The position numbers and the translations under genes are program-made. Below the pieces are notes generated by a model that did not search any database, had not been told where the DNA came from, and worked only from the letters and a program-made list of their open reading frames with translations. Shown piece by piece: positions 50,773-61,754 of a stretch of DNA of 64,000 nt. The stretch covers positions 1-64,000 of the forward strand of contig CAKTZA010000003.1 in NCBI GenBank assembly GCA_934635045.1. Reading direction: 5' to 3'. The stretch comes from an uncultured Kiritimatiellota bacterium. GTDB taxonomy: Bacteria > Verrucomicrobiota > Kiritimatiellia > RFP12 > UBA1067. Numbering within the stretch: the stretch's first letter is position 1; each line of letters opens with the position of its first letter.

Positions 50773-50847
50773 GGCCCCATCGTCTATCGGCTAGGACACG
50801 AGCTTTTCATGCTTGGTAGAGGAGTTCGACTCTCCTTGGGGCTGCCA
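50773..50847 (+). tRNA. tRNA-Glu (anticodon TTC)
   Basis: A 75-base cloverleaf with encoded CCA. The acceptor GGCCCCA pairs with TGGGGCT (one G-T), discriminator G. The anticodon stem CGAGC/GCTTG holds the loop TTTTCAT, so anticodon TTC reads GAA/GAG. The T-loop is GTTCGAC between AGGA and TCCT. dprA begins 26 bases after the 3' end, so tRNA processing would release the dprA message if they are cotranscribed. Confidence 0.95.
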
Positions 50848-50872
50848 CTTCCGCGTGGCGCGCACATCTCCC

Positions 50873-51943
50873 ATGACCGACCGTGAGGCCTACATCGCCT
50901 TCAACCTGACGGAACACGTCGGGTTCGCGACCGCCGAGGAACTGTCGAAGACGGCGGGTTCGGTCGTTGCGGCGTGGGAGGCGTATCCGAAGAAGATTTC
51001 CCGTGCGGGCGGCGTGGTCGATTGGCAAGGCGAGCTTCGGCAGGCGAAGAAGTTCGGCGTGACGGTTCTCACGCCGGCGGATGCGGACTATCCGAAGCAG
51101 CTGTGGACTGCGCCGGGGCGTCCGCTCGCGCTTTACGTGAAGGGCGACGTGTCCGTGCTCGCGAAGCCGTCGCTTGCGCTCATCGGCACGCGCCGCGCGA
51201 CGACGTACGGACGGGATCTCGCGAACCGTTTGGCCTTTGACCTCGCGCAGGCCGGGTGGTCGGTCGTCTCGGGGCTTGCGCTCGGCATCGACGCCGAGGC
51301 GCATCGCGGCGCGCTCGCGGCGGATGGCGTGACGGTCGGCGTACTGGGCTCCGGCCTCGACCGCTTCTATCCGGAGGGGAACCGCGAACTCGCGCGCGAA
51401 ATCGTCCAGAAGGGCGGCGCGGTCGTGAGCGAGTTCCCGTTTGGGCGTCCGCCGGACCGCGAGACGTTCCCGATCCGCAACCATGTCGTCGCGGCGCTTG
51501 TGCGCGGCGTCGTCGCCGTTGAGGCGCCGGCGCGGTCGGGCACGCTCATCACGACGTCGATTGCCGCCGACCTCGGCCGCACGGTGATGGCCGTGCCCGC
51601 GCGTGTCGACAGCCGGATGTCCGCCGGGTGCCTGCAGCTGATTCGCGACGGGGCGATTCTCGTGCGCAATGCGGACGATGTGCTGGAGGCGATGAGCGAG
51701 CTGCTGCCGAAGGGCGCGGCGAAGAAGCCGGCGGACGCGGCGGCGGAGAAGGATTCCGACCAGCCGCCCTATTCCGTCGAGGAGGCGCTTGTCATGCTGC
51801 ACGTGACCGAGGAGGGCGTGTCGTTGGACGAGCTGGTGCGCGAGACGAAGCTGTCGGTCGCGCGCGTGAATTCGTTGGCGATGCAGCTGCGGCTGAAGGG
51901 ATTCATCAGGTTTTTGCCGGGAAATCGAGTGGCTCGCCTTTGA
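50873..51943 (+). CDS. dprA: DNA-processing protein DprA
   Basis: 356 residues from the ATG at 50873; the frame extends back into the tRNA but cannot start there. It binds single-stranded DNA and loads RecA during transformation. The Rossmann (LOG-like) core is clear: LALIGTRRATTYGRDLANRL, VSGLALGIDAEAHRGAL, VGVLGSGLDRFYPEGNREL, SEFPFG, FPIRNHVVAALVRGVVAVEA, SGTLITTSIAADLGRTVMAV. The C-terminal winged helix (VSLDELVRETKLSVARVNSL) and an N-terminal SAM-like part are present. No ribosome site is obvious. Confidence 0.95.
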   Translation: MTDREAYIAFNLTEHVGFATAEELSKTAGSVVAAWEAYPKKISRAGGVVDWQGELRQAKKFGVTVLTPADADYPKQLWTAPGRPLALYVKGDVSVLAKPSLALIGTRRATTYGRDLANRLAFDLAQAGWSVVSGLALGIDAEAHRGALAADGVTVGVLGSGLDRFYPEGNRELAREIVQKGGAVVSEFPFGRPPDRETFPIRNHVVAALVRGVVAVEAPARSGTLITTSIAADLGRTVMAVPARVDSRMSAGCLQLIRDGAILVRNADDVLEAMSELLPKGAAKKPADAAAEKDSDQPPYSVEEALVMLHVTEEGVSLDELVRETKLSVARVNSLAMQLRLKGFIRFLPGNRVARL

Positions 51944-51956
51944 ACGGGCCAGATTA

Positions 51957-51965
51957 TGCTATAAT
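51957..51965 (+). promoter_or_regulatory. Extended -10 promoter of valS
   Basis: TGCTATAAT immediately after dprA; the valS ATG is 36 bases further on, leaving a short conventional leader. Confidence 0.6.
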
Positions 51966-52000
51966 ATCACCCTTAAAGGGCAAACAGACGAAAAAACGAA

Positions 52001-54853
<2,853 letters not shown>

Positions 54854-54873
54854 GTGGCTCCGCCGGGGCTGGG

Positions 54874-54902
54874 TTGCCGTGAAAAACGAAAAAGAGTATA
54901 AT
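54874..54902 (+). promoter_or_regulatory. Promoter of infA
   Basis: TTGCCG at 54874-54879, 17-base spacer, TATAAT at 54897-54902. The following leader to the ATG at 54937 is A/T-rich. Confidence 0.7.
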
Positions 54903-54936
54903 ACGTAAAATTATTTAGTCCAAATAAGGCACACGC

Positions 54937-55164
54937 ATGGCGAAAGAAGAAGATCAGGCGATCGAAGTCACGGGGACCGTCACGAAGGTTCTGCCGGCGA
55001 CGATGTACAAGGTGCAGCTCGAAAACGGGCATGAGGTTCTCGCGCACATTTCCGGCAAGATGCGGAAGTTCTTCATCAAGATCGCGATCGGCGACAAGGT
55101 CACGGTCGAGATTTCGCCGTACGATCTCGGCAAGGGCCGCATCACCTATCGTCACAAGGCGTAG
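54937..55164 (+). CDS. infA: Translation initiation factor IF-1
   Basis: 75 residues forming one S1-type OB fold that binds the ribosomal A site. Family blocks: [66 protein letters not shown]. It has its own promoter with both -35 and -10. Confidence 0.97.
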   Translation: MAKEEDQAIEVTGTVTKVLPATMYKVQLENGHEVLAHISGKMRKFFIKIAIGDKVTVEISPYDLGKGRITYRHKA

Positions 55165-55298
55165 GTTGCGCGGCGAGAGCCGGTTCTTGGGCTTGGTAAT
55201 CTTGGGTTCAGGTCTTATTGGGCAGATTAAGTCAGATTTGAAAATTCAGGTGTGGGGCGAAACGGCCCTGTGCCGCAACAACTAAGGAGAGACAACAC

Positions 55299-56063
55299 AT
55301 GTCAGGTCACAGCCACTGGGCGACAATCAAGCGCGCGAAAGGCGCGGCGGACGCGAAGAAGGGCAAAATCTTCTCGAAACTCGGCAAGGAAATCACGATC
55401 GTCGTGAAGGCGAAGGGCGGCAACCCCGACAACAACCCGACGCTCCGCACGCTCATCGCGAAGGCGAAGGCGGCGCAGATGCCGAACGACAACATCGACC
55501 GCGCGATCAAGAAGGGCACGGGCGAGCTTGAGTCCGCCGAAATGGTCGACGCCCAGTACGAGGGCATCAAGAACGGCACGGCGATTGTCGTGCGCGTGCT
55601 GACGGACAACAAGAACCGCGCGGCGGCGGAAGTCTCGAACGTCTTCAAGAAGAACGGCATCGAGCTCGCGAAGCCGGGCAGCGCGTCGCGTCTCTTCGAC
55701 AAGCTCGGCCAGATCATGATCCCGGCGGCGGACGGCGTGACCGAAGACAAGGTCATGGAAGTCGCGCTGGAGGCGGGCGCCGAGGACGTCATCGCCGAAG
55801 ACGGCGGTTTCACGGTCAAGTGCCAGCCGAACGACTTCATTGCGGTCTGCGACGCGATCAAGGCGGCCGGCATCGCGATCGACGAGGAGAACTCGAACGT
55901 CGGGCTCGTCCCGAACATGACGAACCCGGTCTCCGACGTCGCGGTCGCGAAGGCGATCAACAAGTTCATCGAGATGCTGGAAGACCTTGAGGACACGCAG
56001 GACGTCTACCACAACATGGAGACGACCGACGAGGTCGACGCGGCGCTCGAAGCCGAGGGCTGA
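55299..56063 (+). CDS. YebC/PmpR-family regulatory protein
   Basis: 254 residues, full length for the family. MSGHSHWATIKRAKGAADAK, KIFSKLGKEITIVVKAKGGN, MPNDNIDRAIKKGTGELESA and the acidic C-terminal domain are diagnostic. Members act as transcription factors or help ribosomes through polyproline stretches. TAAGGAGAG lies 8 bases before the ATG. The 134 bases after infA contain no other gene. Confidence 0.95.
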   Translation: MSGHSHWATIKRAKGAADAKKGKIFSKLGKEITIVVKAKGGNPDNNPTLRTLIAKAKAAQMPNDNIDRAIKKGTGELESAEMVDAQYEGIKNGTAIVVRVLTDNKNRAAAEVSNVFKKNGIELAKPGSASRLFDKLGQIMIPAADGVTEDKVMEVALEAGAEDVIAEDGGFTVKCQPNDFIAVCDAIKAAGIAIDEENSNVGLVPNMTNPVSDVAVAKAINKFIEMLEDLEDTQDVYHNMETTDEVDAALEAEG

Positions 56064-56100
56064 GCCGTTGGCGACTCGTGAAAGGGCGCGGTTCGCGTCG

Positions 56101-57333
56101 ATGTTCGGTTTCCTCAAGCGCAAAAGCAAGGGCCCTGTCGTCTACAAGCGACAGGAGCACTGCATTTCGCGCAAGAACATCGACCCGGACGCGCTGAAAG
56201 TCCTCTATCGCCTCTCCGACGCGGGCTACACGGCGTATCTCGTGGGCGGCGGCGTGCGCGACCTCCTGCTGGGGCGCGAGCCGAAGGACTTTGACGTCGG
56301 GACGTCCGCCAAGCCGAACCAGGTGCGGCGGGTGTTCAGCAACTGCTTCCTGATTGGCCGCCGCTTCCGCCTCGCGCACATCCGCTTCGGCACGAAGGTG
56401 ATCGAGACGGCGACGTTCCGCCAGAACTCCCAGACGGTCGGCGAGATCATCGAGCACGCGGCGGAGGGCCCGCAGGAGGACAACACCTTCGGTACGCCGG
56501 AGACGGACGCCTACCGCCGCGACTTCACGGTGAACGGCCTCTTTTACGACATCCGCGACTACTCGGTCATCGACTGGGTCGGCGGCATGAAGGACCTGGA
56601 GAAGAAGGTCATCCGCGCCATCGGCGACCCCGCGATCCGCTTCCAGGAAGACCCCGTGCGCATGATGCGCGCGATCAAGTTCTCGTCGCGCCTCGGCTTC
56701 ACGATCGAGCGGAAGACGGCGGCGGCGATGCGGAAGCATCACCGCTGCATCTTGACGGCGGCCGTGCCGCGCGTCTGCGAGGAGGTGTTCCGCCTCTTCC
56801 CCTACGGGCACAGCGAGGAGGCGTTCCGCCAGATGTACGAATACGGCCTCCTCGGCGACCTCGTGCCGGAGCTTGCGGCGTTCATCGACCGCGACGGCGG
56901 CGCGAAGTCGAAGACGTTCCAGTACCTGAAGGGGCTGGACGCCTACGAGCGGATGATGGCGAAGAAGGGCTTTGAGGTCTCGAACGCCCTGCGCGCCGCC
57001 GTGCTGATGACGGCGTTTTTCCGGGCGGAGAGGAAGGACGGCGCGAGCCGCCGCATCATGGAGTACCTGACGAAGCCGCTCGCGACGCCGAAGGCCACGT
57101 TCTTCACGGGCGTCGTGCTGATGGAGTCGCTGCGCCGCCTGTCCCAGCCGCCGTCGCGCGGCAAGCAGCGGTTCATCTACAACCGCGACTTCCTGGACGC
57201 GCTCGACTACGCGCGCATCGTCGCCCGCGTCGAGGGGCGGAGCGAAAAGGTCTTGAACGAATGGGCCGATCTCTACGAGGAGAAACGCCCGTACGAAGAG
57301 GAATCAGAAGAAGAGAAAGGAACGAACGCATGA
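56101..57333 (+). CDS. pcnB: Poly(A) polymerase / CCA-adding-family nucleotidyltransferase
   Basis: About 410 residues from the ATG at 56101 (a TTG at 56068 is also in frame). Class II nucleotidyltransferase core: AYLVGGGVRDLLLGREPKDF with the catalytic DFD, IETATFRQ, RRDFTVNGLFYDI and EDPVRMMRAIKFSSRLGFTI. The C-terminal extension and overall pattern are closer to PcnB, which adds 3' poly(A) tails that promote RNA decay, than to CCA enzymes. The one tRNA in this window encodes its CCA. Overlaps the next gene by ATGA. Confidence 0.87.
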   Translation: MFGFLKRKSKGPVVYKRQEHCISRKNIDPDALKVLYRLSDAGYTAYLVGGGVRDLLLGREPKDFDVGTSAKPNQVRRVFSNCFLIGRRFRLAHIRFGTKVIETATFRQNSQTVGEIIEHAAEGPQEDNTFGTPETDAYRRDFTVNGLFYDIRDYSVIDWVGGMKDLEKKVIRAIGDPAIRFQEDPVRMMRAIKFSSRLGFTIERKTAAAMRKHHRCILTAAVPRVCEEVFRLFPYGHSEEAFRQMYEYGLLGDLVPELAAFIDRDGGAKSKTFQYLKGLDAYERMMAKKGFEVSNALRAAVLMTAFFRAERKDGASRRIMEYLTKPLATPKATFFTGVVLMESLRRLSQPPSRGKQRFIYNRDFLDALDYARIVARVEGRSEKVLNEWADLYEEKRPYEEESEEEKGTNA

Positions 57334-57959
57334 ATCTCAAGAAGAACCCCGAACTCATTCCGCTGGTCGAATGGTGGGAGAAGGACGGCAAGCAGACCGT
57401 CATCTGGCTGCTCGTCGCGGCGATTGCCGTGGGCGGCTGGTACGGCTGGAAGAACCACCGCGCGGCGATGAAGGCGGCGGCGTCCGACGCGGCCGTGAAC
57501 GCCTACACGACCGAGGAGATCGAGGAGGCCGTCTCGAAGTTCTCCGGCACGGCGACGGCGGGCGCGCTGAAGCTGCGCCTCGCGAAGAACTACTTCGACA
57601 ACGGCCGCTACGAGGAGGCGCTGGCGCAGTACGAGGCGCTGGACGGCAAGGCCCCCGACGGCTTTGCGGACGTGCCGGCCGTCGGCAAGGCGCAGTGCCT
57701 CGAAGCCCTGAAGAAGTTCCCGGAGGCGTTGGCCGCGTTTGATGCGTTCGTGCAGGCGAGCCCGAACGGCTACCTGACGCTTACGGCCCAGCTCGGCGCC
57801 GTGCGGTGCCTTGCGCAGGAAGGCCAGAAGGACGAGGCCCTGAAGCGTCTCGCGGCTCTGAAGGACGCGAACAAGGACGACGAGATCGCCACGGCGCGCA
57901 TCGACGCGACCGAGGCGCTCGTCCAGCGTTACGAGGCGCCGAAGGCGGCGGACAAGTAA
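57330..57959 (+). CDS. Membrane-anchored TPR protein (YfgM-like)
   Basis: 209 residues from the ATG at 57330, which overlaps the pcnB stop and has AAAGGAA upstream. A short cytoplasmic lead, one TM helix (TVIWLLVAAIAVGGWYGWKN), then three or four TPR-like hairpins (KLRLAKNYFDNGRYEEALAQ, AQCLEALKKFPEALAAFDAF, LGAVRCLAQEGQKDEALKRL). The layout is that of YfgM, which associates with the Sec translocon and periplasmic chaperones. The assignment is by architecture only. Confidence 0.7.
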   Translation: MNLKKNPELIPLVEWWEKDGKQTVIWLLVAAIAVGGWYGWKNHRAAMKAAASDAAVNAYTTEEIEEAVSKFSGTATAGALKLRLAKNYFDNGRYEEALAQYEALDGKAPDGFADVPAVGKAQCLEALKKFPEALAAFDAFVQASPNGYLTLTAQLGAVRCLAQEGQKDEALKRLAALKDANKDDEIATARIDATEALVQRYEAPKAADK

Positions 57960-57974
57960 GGCGGCGCGGGCCCT

Positions 57975-59414
57975 ATGGAATTCGAGAACACGATCGGGCT
58001 GGAGACGCACGTCCAGCTCAAGACGAAGACGAAGATGTTCTGCGGCTGTCTGCTGAAGACGGGCTGCGAGCCGAACACGAACGTCTGCCCCGTCTGCCTC
58101 GGCTATCCGGGGGCCCTGCCGGTCATGAACAAGGAGGCCGTGAAGCTCACGGTGATGAGCGGCCTTATGCTCGGCAGCGAGATCAACGCGCACGCGACCT
58201 TCGACCGGAAGAACTACTTCTACCCGGACATGGCGAAGGACTACCAGATCTCCGAGAACGGCAACCCCCTCTGCCTCGGCGGCGGCGTGGAGATCACGCG
58301 GGCGGACGGCTCGAAGAAGCTCATCCGCATCAACCACATCCATTTGGAAGAGGACGCCGCGAAGATCAACCACTACGCGACGACGTCGGGCGTGGACTTC
58401 AACCGTGGCGGCACGCCGCTCATGGAGATCGTCTCCGAGCCGGATTTGGCGTCCGCTGACGAGGCCATCGCCTACCTGACGGCCCTGAAGGAGATTCTCG
58501 TCTACGCGGGCGTGTCGGACTGCAACCTCGAAGAGGGGAACATGCGTTCCGACGTCAACATCTCGATCCGTCCGAAGGGCGAGACGACGCTCGGCACGAA
58601 GGTCGAGATCAAGAACATGAACTCGTTCTCCGGCATCCACGCCGCGCTCGTCTACGAGGCGAAGCGCCAGCGCGCGTGCGTCGCGCAGGGCGTGCCGATC
58701 GTGCAGGAGACGCGCCGGTGGGACCCGGAGGCGCTGGAGACGGCGTCCATGCGCACGAAGGAGAACGCGCACGACTACCGCTATTTCCCGGAGCCGGACC
58801 TCGTGCCGGTCGAGCTGTCCGAGGCGCAGGTCGCCGCCTGGCGCGCGCTGCTGCCGGAGAAGCCGGAGGCGCGCCGCGTCCGCATGATCGAGCAGTACGG
58901 CCTCGCCGAGTACGACGCCGAGGTGCTGTCGCAGCACAAGGCGAACGCCGACTATTTTGAGTTGTCGGCAAAGGGGTTGCGGAATTCTTGCCATGCAAAA
59001 GGATTGTGCAATCTTATAATGGGGGATGTCTTTGCTTATTACAACGCAAAAAACATTGAATCTCCAGATTTAAATACGGCGCCATCTCTAAGTTGTTTGT
59101 ATGAGATGAGTTGCGATAATGAGATTAATGGCCCTACGATGAAGCAACTCTTGCCAGATGTGCTTTCGGGACAAATCCTTGATGTCCGAGCCACGGTGAA
59201 GGCGCGCGGCCTCGGCGCCGTGAGCGACACGGCCGCGCTGGAGGCGTTCGTCGACCAGGCGATCGCGGCGAATCCGGGGCCGGTCGCGGACTTCAAGGCC
59301 GGCAAGAAGGCGGCGGCGGGGTTCTTCGTCGGGCAGGTCATGAAGCTCTCGAAGGGCAAGGCCGACCCGAAGCTCGTCGGCCCGCTCGTCGCGAAGAAGC
59401 TCGCCGCGCTCTAA
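57975..59414 (+). CDS. gatB: Asp/Glu-tRNA amidotransferase subunit B, mosaic gene
   Basis: 479 residues. GatB phosphorylates and transamidates misacylated Glu-tRNA(Gln) or Asp-tRNA(Asn). Diagnostic parts: IGLETHVQLKTKTKMFCGC, CPVCLGYPGALPVMN, RKNYFYPDMAKDYQIS, VDFNRGGTPLMEIVSEPD, GNMRSDVNISI and the C-terminal YqeY-like tail ending in GFFVGQVMKLSKGKADPKLV. From about 58957 to 59190 the DNA turns abruptly AT-rich (71 G/C of 180 at 58981-59160, 39%), with AT-ending codons and cysteine-rich residues (NSCHAKGLCNLIMGDVFAYY), while keeping the expected helical-domain position and the frame. gatA and gatC are not in the window. Confidence 0.95.
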   Translation: MEFENTIGLETHVQLKTKTKMFCGCLLKTGCEPNTNVCPVCLGYPGALPVMNKEAVKLTVMSGLMLGSEINAHATFDRKNYFYPDMAKDYQISENGNPLCLGGGVEITRADGSKKLIRINHIHLEEDAAKINHYATTSGVDFNRGGTPLMEIVSEPDLASADEAIAYLTALKEILVYAGVSDCNLEEGNMRSDVNISIRPKGETTLGTKVEIKNMNSFSGIHAALVYEAKRQRACVAQGVPIVQETRRWDPEALETASMRTKENAHDYRYFPEPDLVPVELSEAQVAAWRALLPEKPEARRVRMIEQYGLAEYDAEVLSQHKANADYFELSAKGLRNSCHAKGLCNLIMGDVFAYYNAKNIESPDLNTAPSLSCLYEMSCDNEINGPTMKQLLPDVLSGQILDVRATVKARGLGAVSDTAALEAFVDQAIAANPGPVADFKAGKKAAAGFFVGQVMKLSKGKADPKLVGPLVAKKLAAL

Positions 59415-59430
59415 GCGGCCCCGCAACGCG

Positions 59431-59465
59431 CGGCGATTTCGCCCATCGCCGATTTATGCTATAAT
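59431..59465 (+). promoter_or_regulatory. Promoter with inverted repeat before the AMP-ligase fusion
   Basis: Extended -10 TGCTATAAT at 59457-59465. CGGCGAT at 59431-59437 and ATCGCCG at 59445-59451 form an inverted repeat over the -35 position, a plausible operator for the HTH domain of the downstream protein. AGGAAAGG at 59479-59486 precedes the ATG at 59496. Confidence 0.6.
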
Positions 59466-59495
59466 ACGCGCCCATTTTAGGAAAGGATCCTGAAA

Positions 59496-61754
59496 ATGAA
59501 CGCAGAAGCAAAGCAAAAGCTGATGGAAATGGCCGCGCGTATCCGCGAGATGCGCGAGATCATCGGCTATACGGTCGAACAGATGGCGGAGAAGACCGAG
59601 GTTTCGGTCGAGGACTACAAGGCGGTTGAGGCGGGGCTCGTCGATCCGACGTTCAACTTCCTTCACCAGTGCGCGATCGTTTTCGGCATCGACATCAATG
59701 CGCTTCTGAAGGGCCACAGCGCCCATCTCTCCGGCTATGAGGTGACGCGCGCGGGGCAGGGCCCGCTCACGGCCCACGAGTCGCACATGGACATCCGCAA
59801 CCAGGCGGCGATGTTCCGCGACCGCCTCGGCACGCCCTACTGGGTCACGTATCGGTATGACCCGACGCTCCTCGAACAGCCGATCGCGACGACGACCCAC
59901 GGCGGGCAGGAGTTCGACCTCGTGCTGAAGGGCTCGATGAAGATTCGCGTCGGCGAGCACGTCGAGGAGCTCAGGGAGGGCGACTCGATCTACTACCGCT
60001 CCTCGACGCCGCACGGCATGGTCGCGACCGACCCGAACGGCGTCACGTTCCTCGCGATGGTGATGGCGGGCGAGGGCGGCGACACGCACCTCGGCCTGGA
60101 GACGGTGCGCCCGCAGTCGCAGAAGGTTCCGCTCGTCGTGGACAAGTTCGTGGAGACCGACGAGGATCTCGCCGGGCGTCTCCTGCACGTGCGCTTCAAG
60201 AACACGGAGCGGTTCAACTTCGCGTTCGACATCGTGGACGCGATTGCCGCGAAGTACCCGGAGAAGCTGGCGATGCTGCACGTCTCCGACCACCTGACGG
60301 AGCGGCGGTTCACGTTCAGGGACATCTCCGAGACGTCGAACCAGATCGCGAACTACTTCCTCTCGCTCGGCATCGGCAGGGGCGACAAGGTGATGCTCGT
60401 GCTGAAGCGCCACTACCAGTACTGGCCGACGATCCTCGCGCTGCACAAGATCGGCGCGGTCGTGATTCCCGCCGTGAGCCAGCTCCTCGTGCACGACTTC
60501 GAGTACCGCTTCAAGGCGGCGGACGTGAAGGCGCTCGTCTGCACGGCGGACGGCGACGTGGCCGCCGAGGCCGAGAAGGCCGAGACGCAGCCGGCGATCC
60601 GGATGATCGTCAACGGGGACAGGCCCGGCTGGCGGTCGTTCGACCGGGAGTACGTCGGCTTCTCGCGCGTGTACGGGCGGCGTCCCGACGCGCCGGGCGG
60701 CAAGGACCCGATGCTCATGTTCTTCACGAGCGGCACGACGGGCTATCCGAAGATGGCGCTGCACAGCCACCTCTACGGCCTCGGCCACTACGTGACGGCG
60801 AAGTACTGGCACCAGGTCGAGCGCGACGGGCTTCACTTCACGATTTCCGAGACGGGCTGGGCGAAGGCGAGCTGGGGCAAGCTCTATGGGCAGTGGATGT
60901 GCGAGGGCGCGCTCTTCGTCTACGACTTCTCGCGCTTCCACGCCGAGAGGATCCTGCCGATGTTCGCGCAGTACAGGATCACGACGTTCTGCGCGCCGCC
61001 GACGATGTACCGCATGCTCATCAAGGAGGACATCTCGAAGTACGACTTCAGCTCCGTCCACCACGCGACGACGGCGGGCGAGGCGCTGAACCCGGAGGTC
61101 TTCACGCAGTTCAAGCGGGCGACGGGCCTCTCGATCTACGAGGGCTTCGGCCAGACCGAGACGACCTGCGCGCTCGCGACGCTCTTCGGCGACGAGATCA
61201 AGCCCGGCGCGATGGGCAAGCCCGTGCCGGACTACGACATCGACCTCGTGGACGCGGACGGCAAGAGCGTGCCGCCCGGCGAGCACGGCGAGATCGTCGT
61301 GCGGACGCCGCGCGACAACCCGCACCCCGGCATCTTCCTCGGCTACTACAAGGACGAGGAGAAGACGGCGGACGCCTGGCGGCAGGGGATGTACCACACG
61401 GGCGACCTCGCGTGGAAGGACGAGGACAACTACTACCACTACGTCGGCCGCGCCGACGACGTGATCAAGTCGTCCGGCTACCGCATCGGCCCGTTCGAGA
61501 TCGAGAACGTCATCATGGAACTCCCCTACGTCGTCGAGTGCGGCGTGTCGGCGGCGCCTGACCCCGTGCGCGGGCAGGTCGTCAAGGCGACGATCAAGCT
61601 CGTGAAGGGCAAGGAGCCGACCGAGGAGCTCAAGAAGGAGATCCAGTCCTACGTGAAGACGCACACCGCGCCGTACAAGTACCCGCGCATCGTCGTCTTC
61701 AAGGACGAGCTCCCGAAGACCGTCTCGGGCAAGATCCAGAGGAACCTGCTGTAA
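59496..61754 (+). CDS. HTH-cupin-acyl-CoA synthetase (AMP-forming) fusion
   Basis: 752 residues in three parts. Residues 10-70: XRE-type HTH (RIREMREIIGYTVEQMAEKT). Residues about 110-190: cupin (GGQEFDLVLKGSMKIRVGEH, YYRSSTPHGM). From about 210: an ANL-superfamily acyl-CoA synthetase with MFFTSGTTGYPKMAL, YEGFGQTETT, YHTGDLAWKDEDNYYHYVGR, DDVIKSSGYRIGPFEIE and the A10 lysine in PKTVSGKIQRNLL. It would activate an acid through acyl-AMP to acyl-CoA; the pattern is of the acetyl/medium-chain type. XRE-cupin proteins are ligand-sensing repressors, so a fused enzyme may control its own gene. The stop overlaps the next start by one base (TAATG). Confidence 0.9.
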   Translation: MNAEAKQKLMEMAARIREMREIIGYTVEQMAEKTEVSVEDYKAVEAGLVDPTFNFLHQCAIVFGIDINALLKGHSAHLSGYEVTRAGQGPLTAHESHMDIRNQAAMFRDRLGTPYWVTYRYDPTLLEQPIATTTHGGQEFDLVLKGSMKIRVGEHVEELREGDSIYYRSSTPHGMVATDPNGVTFLAMVMAGEGGDTHLGLETVRPQSQKVPLVVDKFVETDEDLAGRLLHVRFKNTERFNFAFDIVDAIAAKYPEKLAMLHVSDHLTERRFTFRDISETSNQIANYFLSLGIGRGDKVMLVLKRHYQYWPTILALHKIGAVVIPAVSQLLVHDFEYRFKAADVKALVCTADGDVAAEAEKAETQPAIRMIVNGDRPGWRSFDREYVGFSRVYGRRPDAPGGKDPMLMFFTSGTTGYPKMALHSHLYGLGHYVTAKYWHQVERDGLHFTISETGWAKASWGKLYGQWMCEGALFVYDFSRFHAERILPMFAQYRITTFCAPPTMYRMLIKEDISKYDFSSVHHATTAGEALNPEVFTQFKRATGLSIYEGFGQTETTCALATLFGDEIKPGAMGKPVPDYDIDLVDADGKSVPPGEHGEIVVRTPRDNPHPGIFLGYYKDEEKTADAWRQGMYHTGDLAWKDEDNYYHYVGRADDVIKSSGYRIGPFEIENVIMELPYVVECGVSAAPDPVRGQVVKATIKLVKGKEPTEELKKEIQSYVKTHTAPYKYPRIVVFKDELPKTVSGKIQRNLL

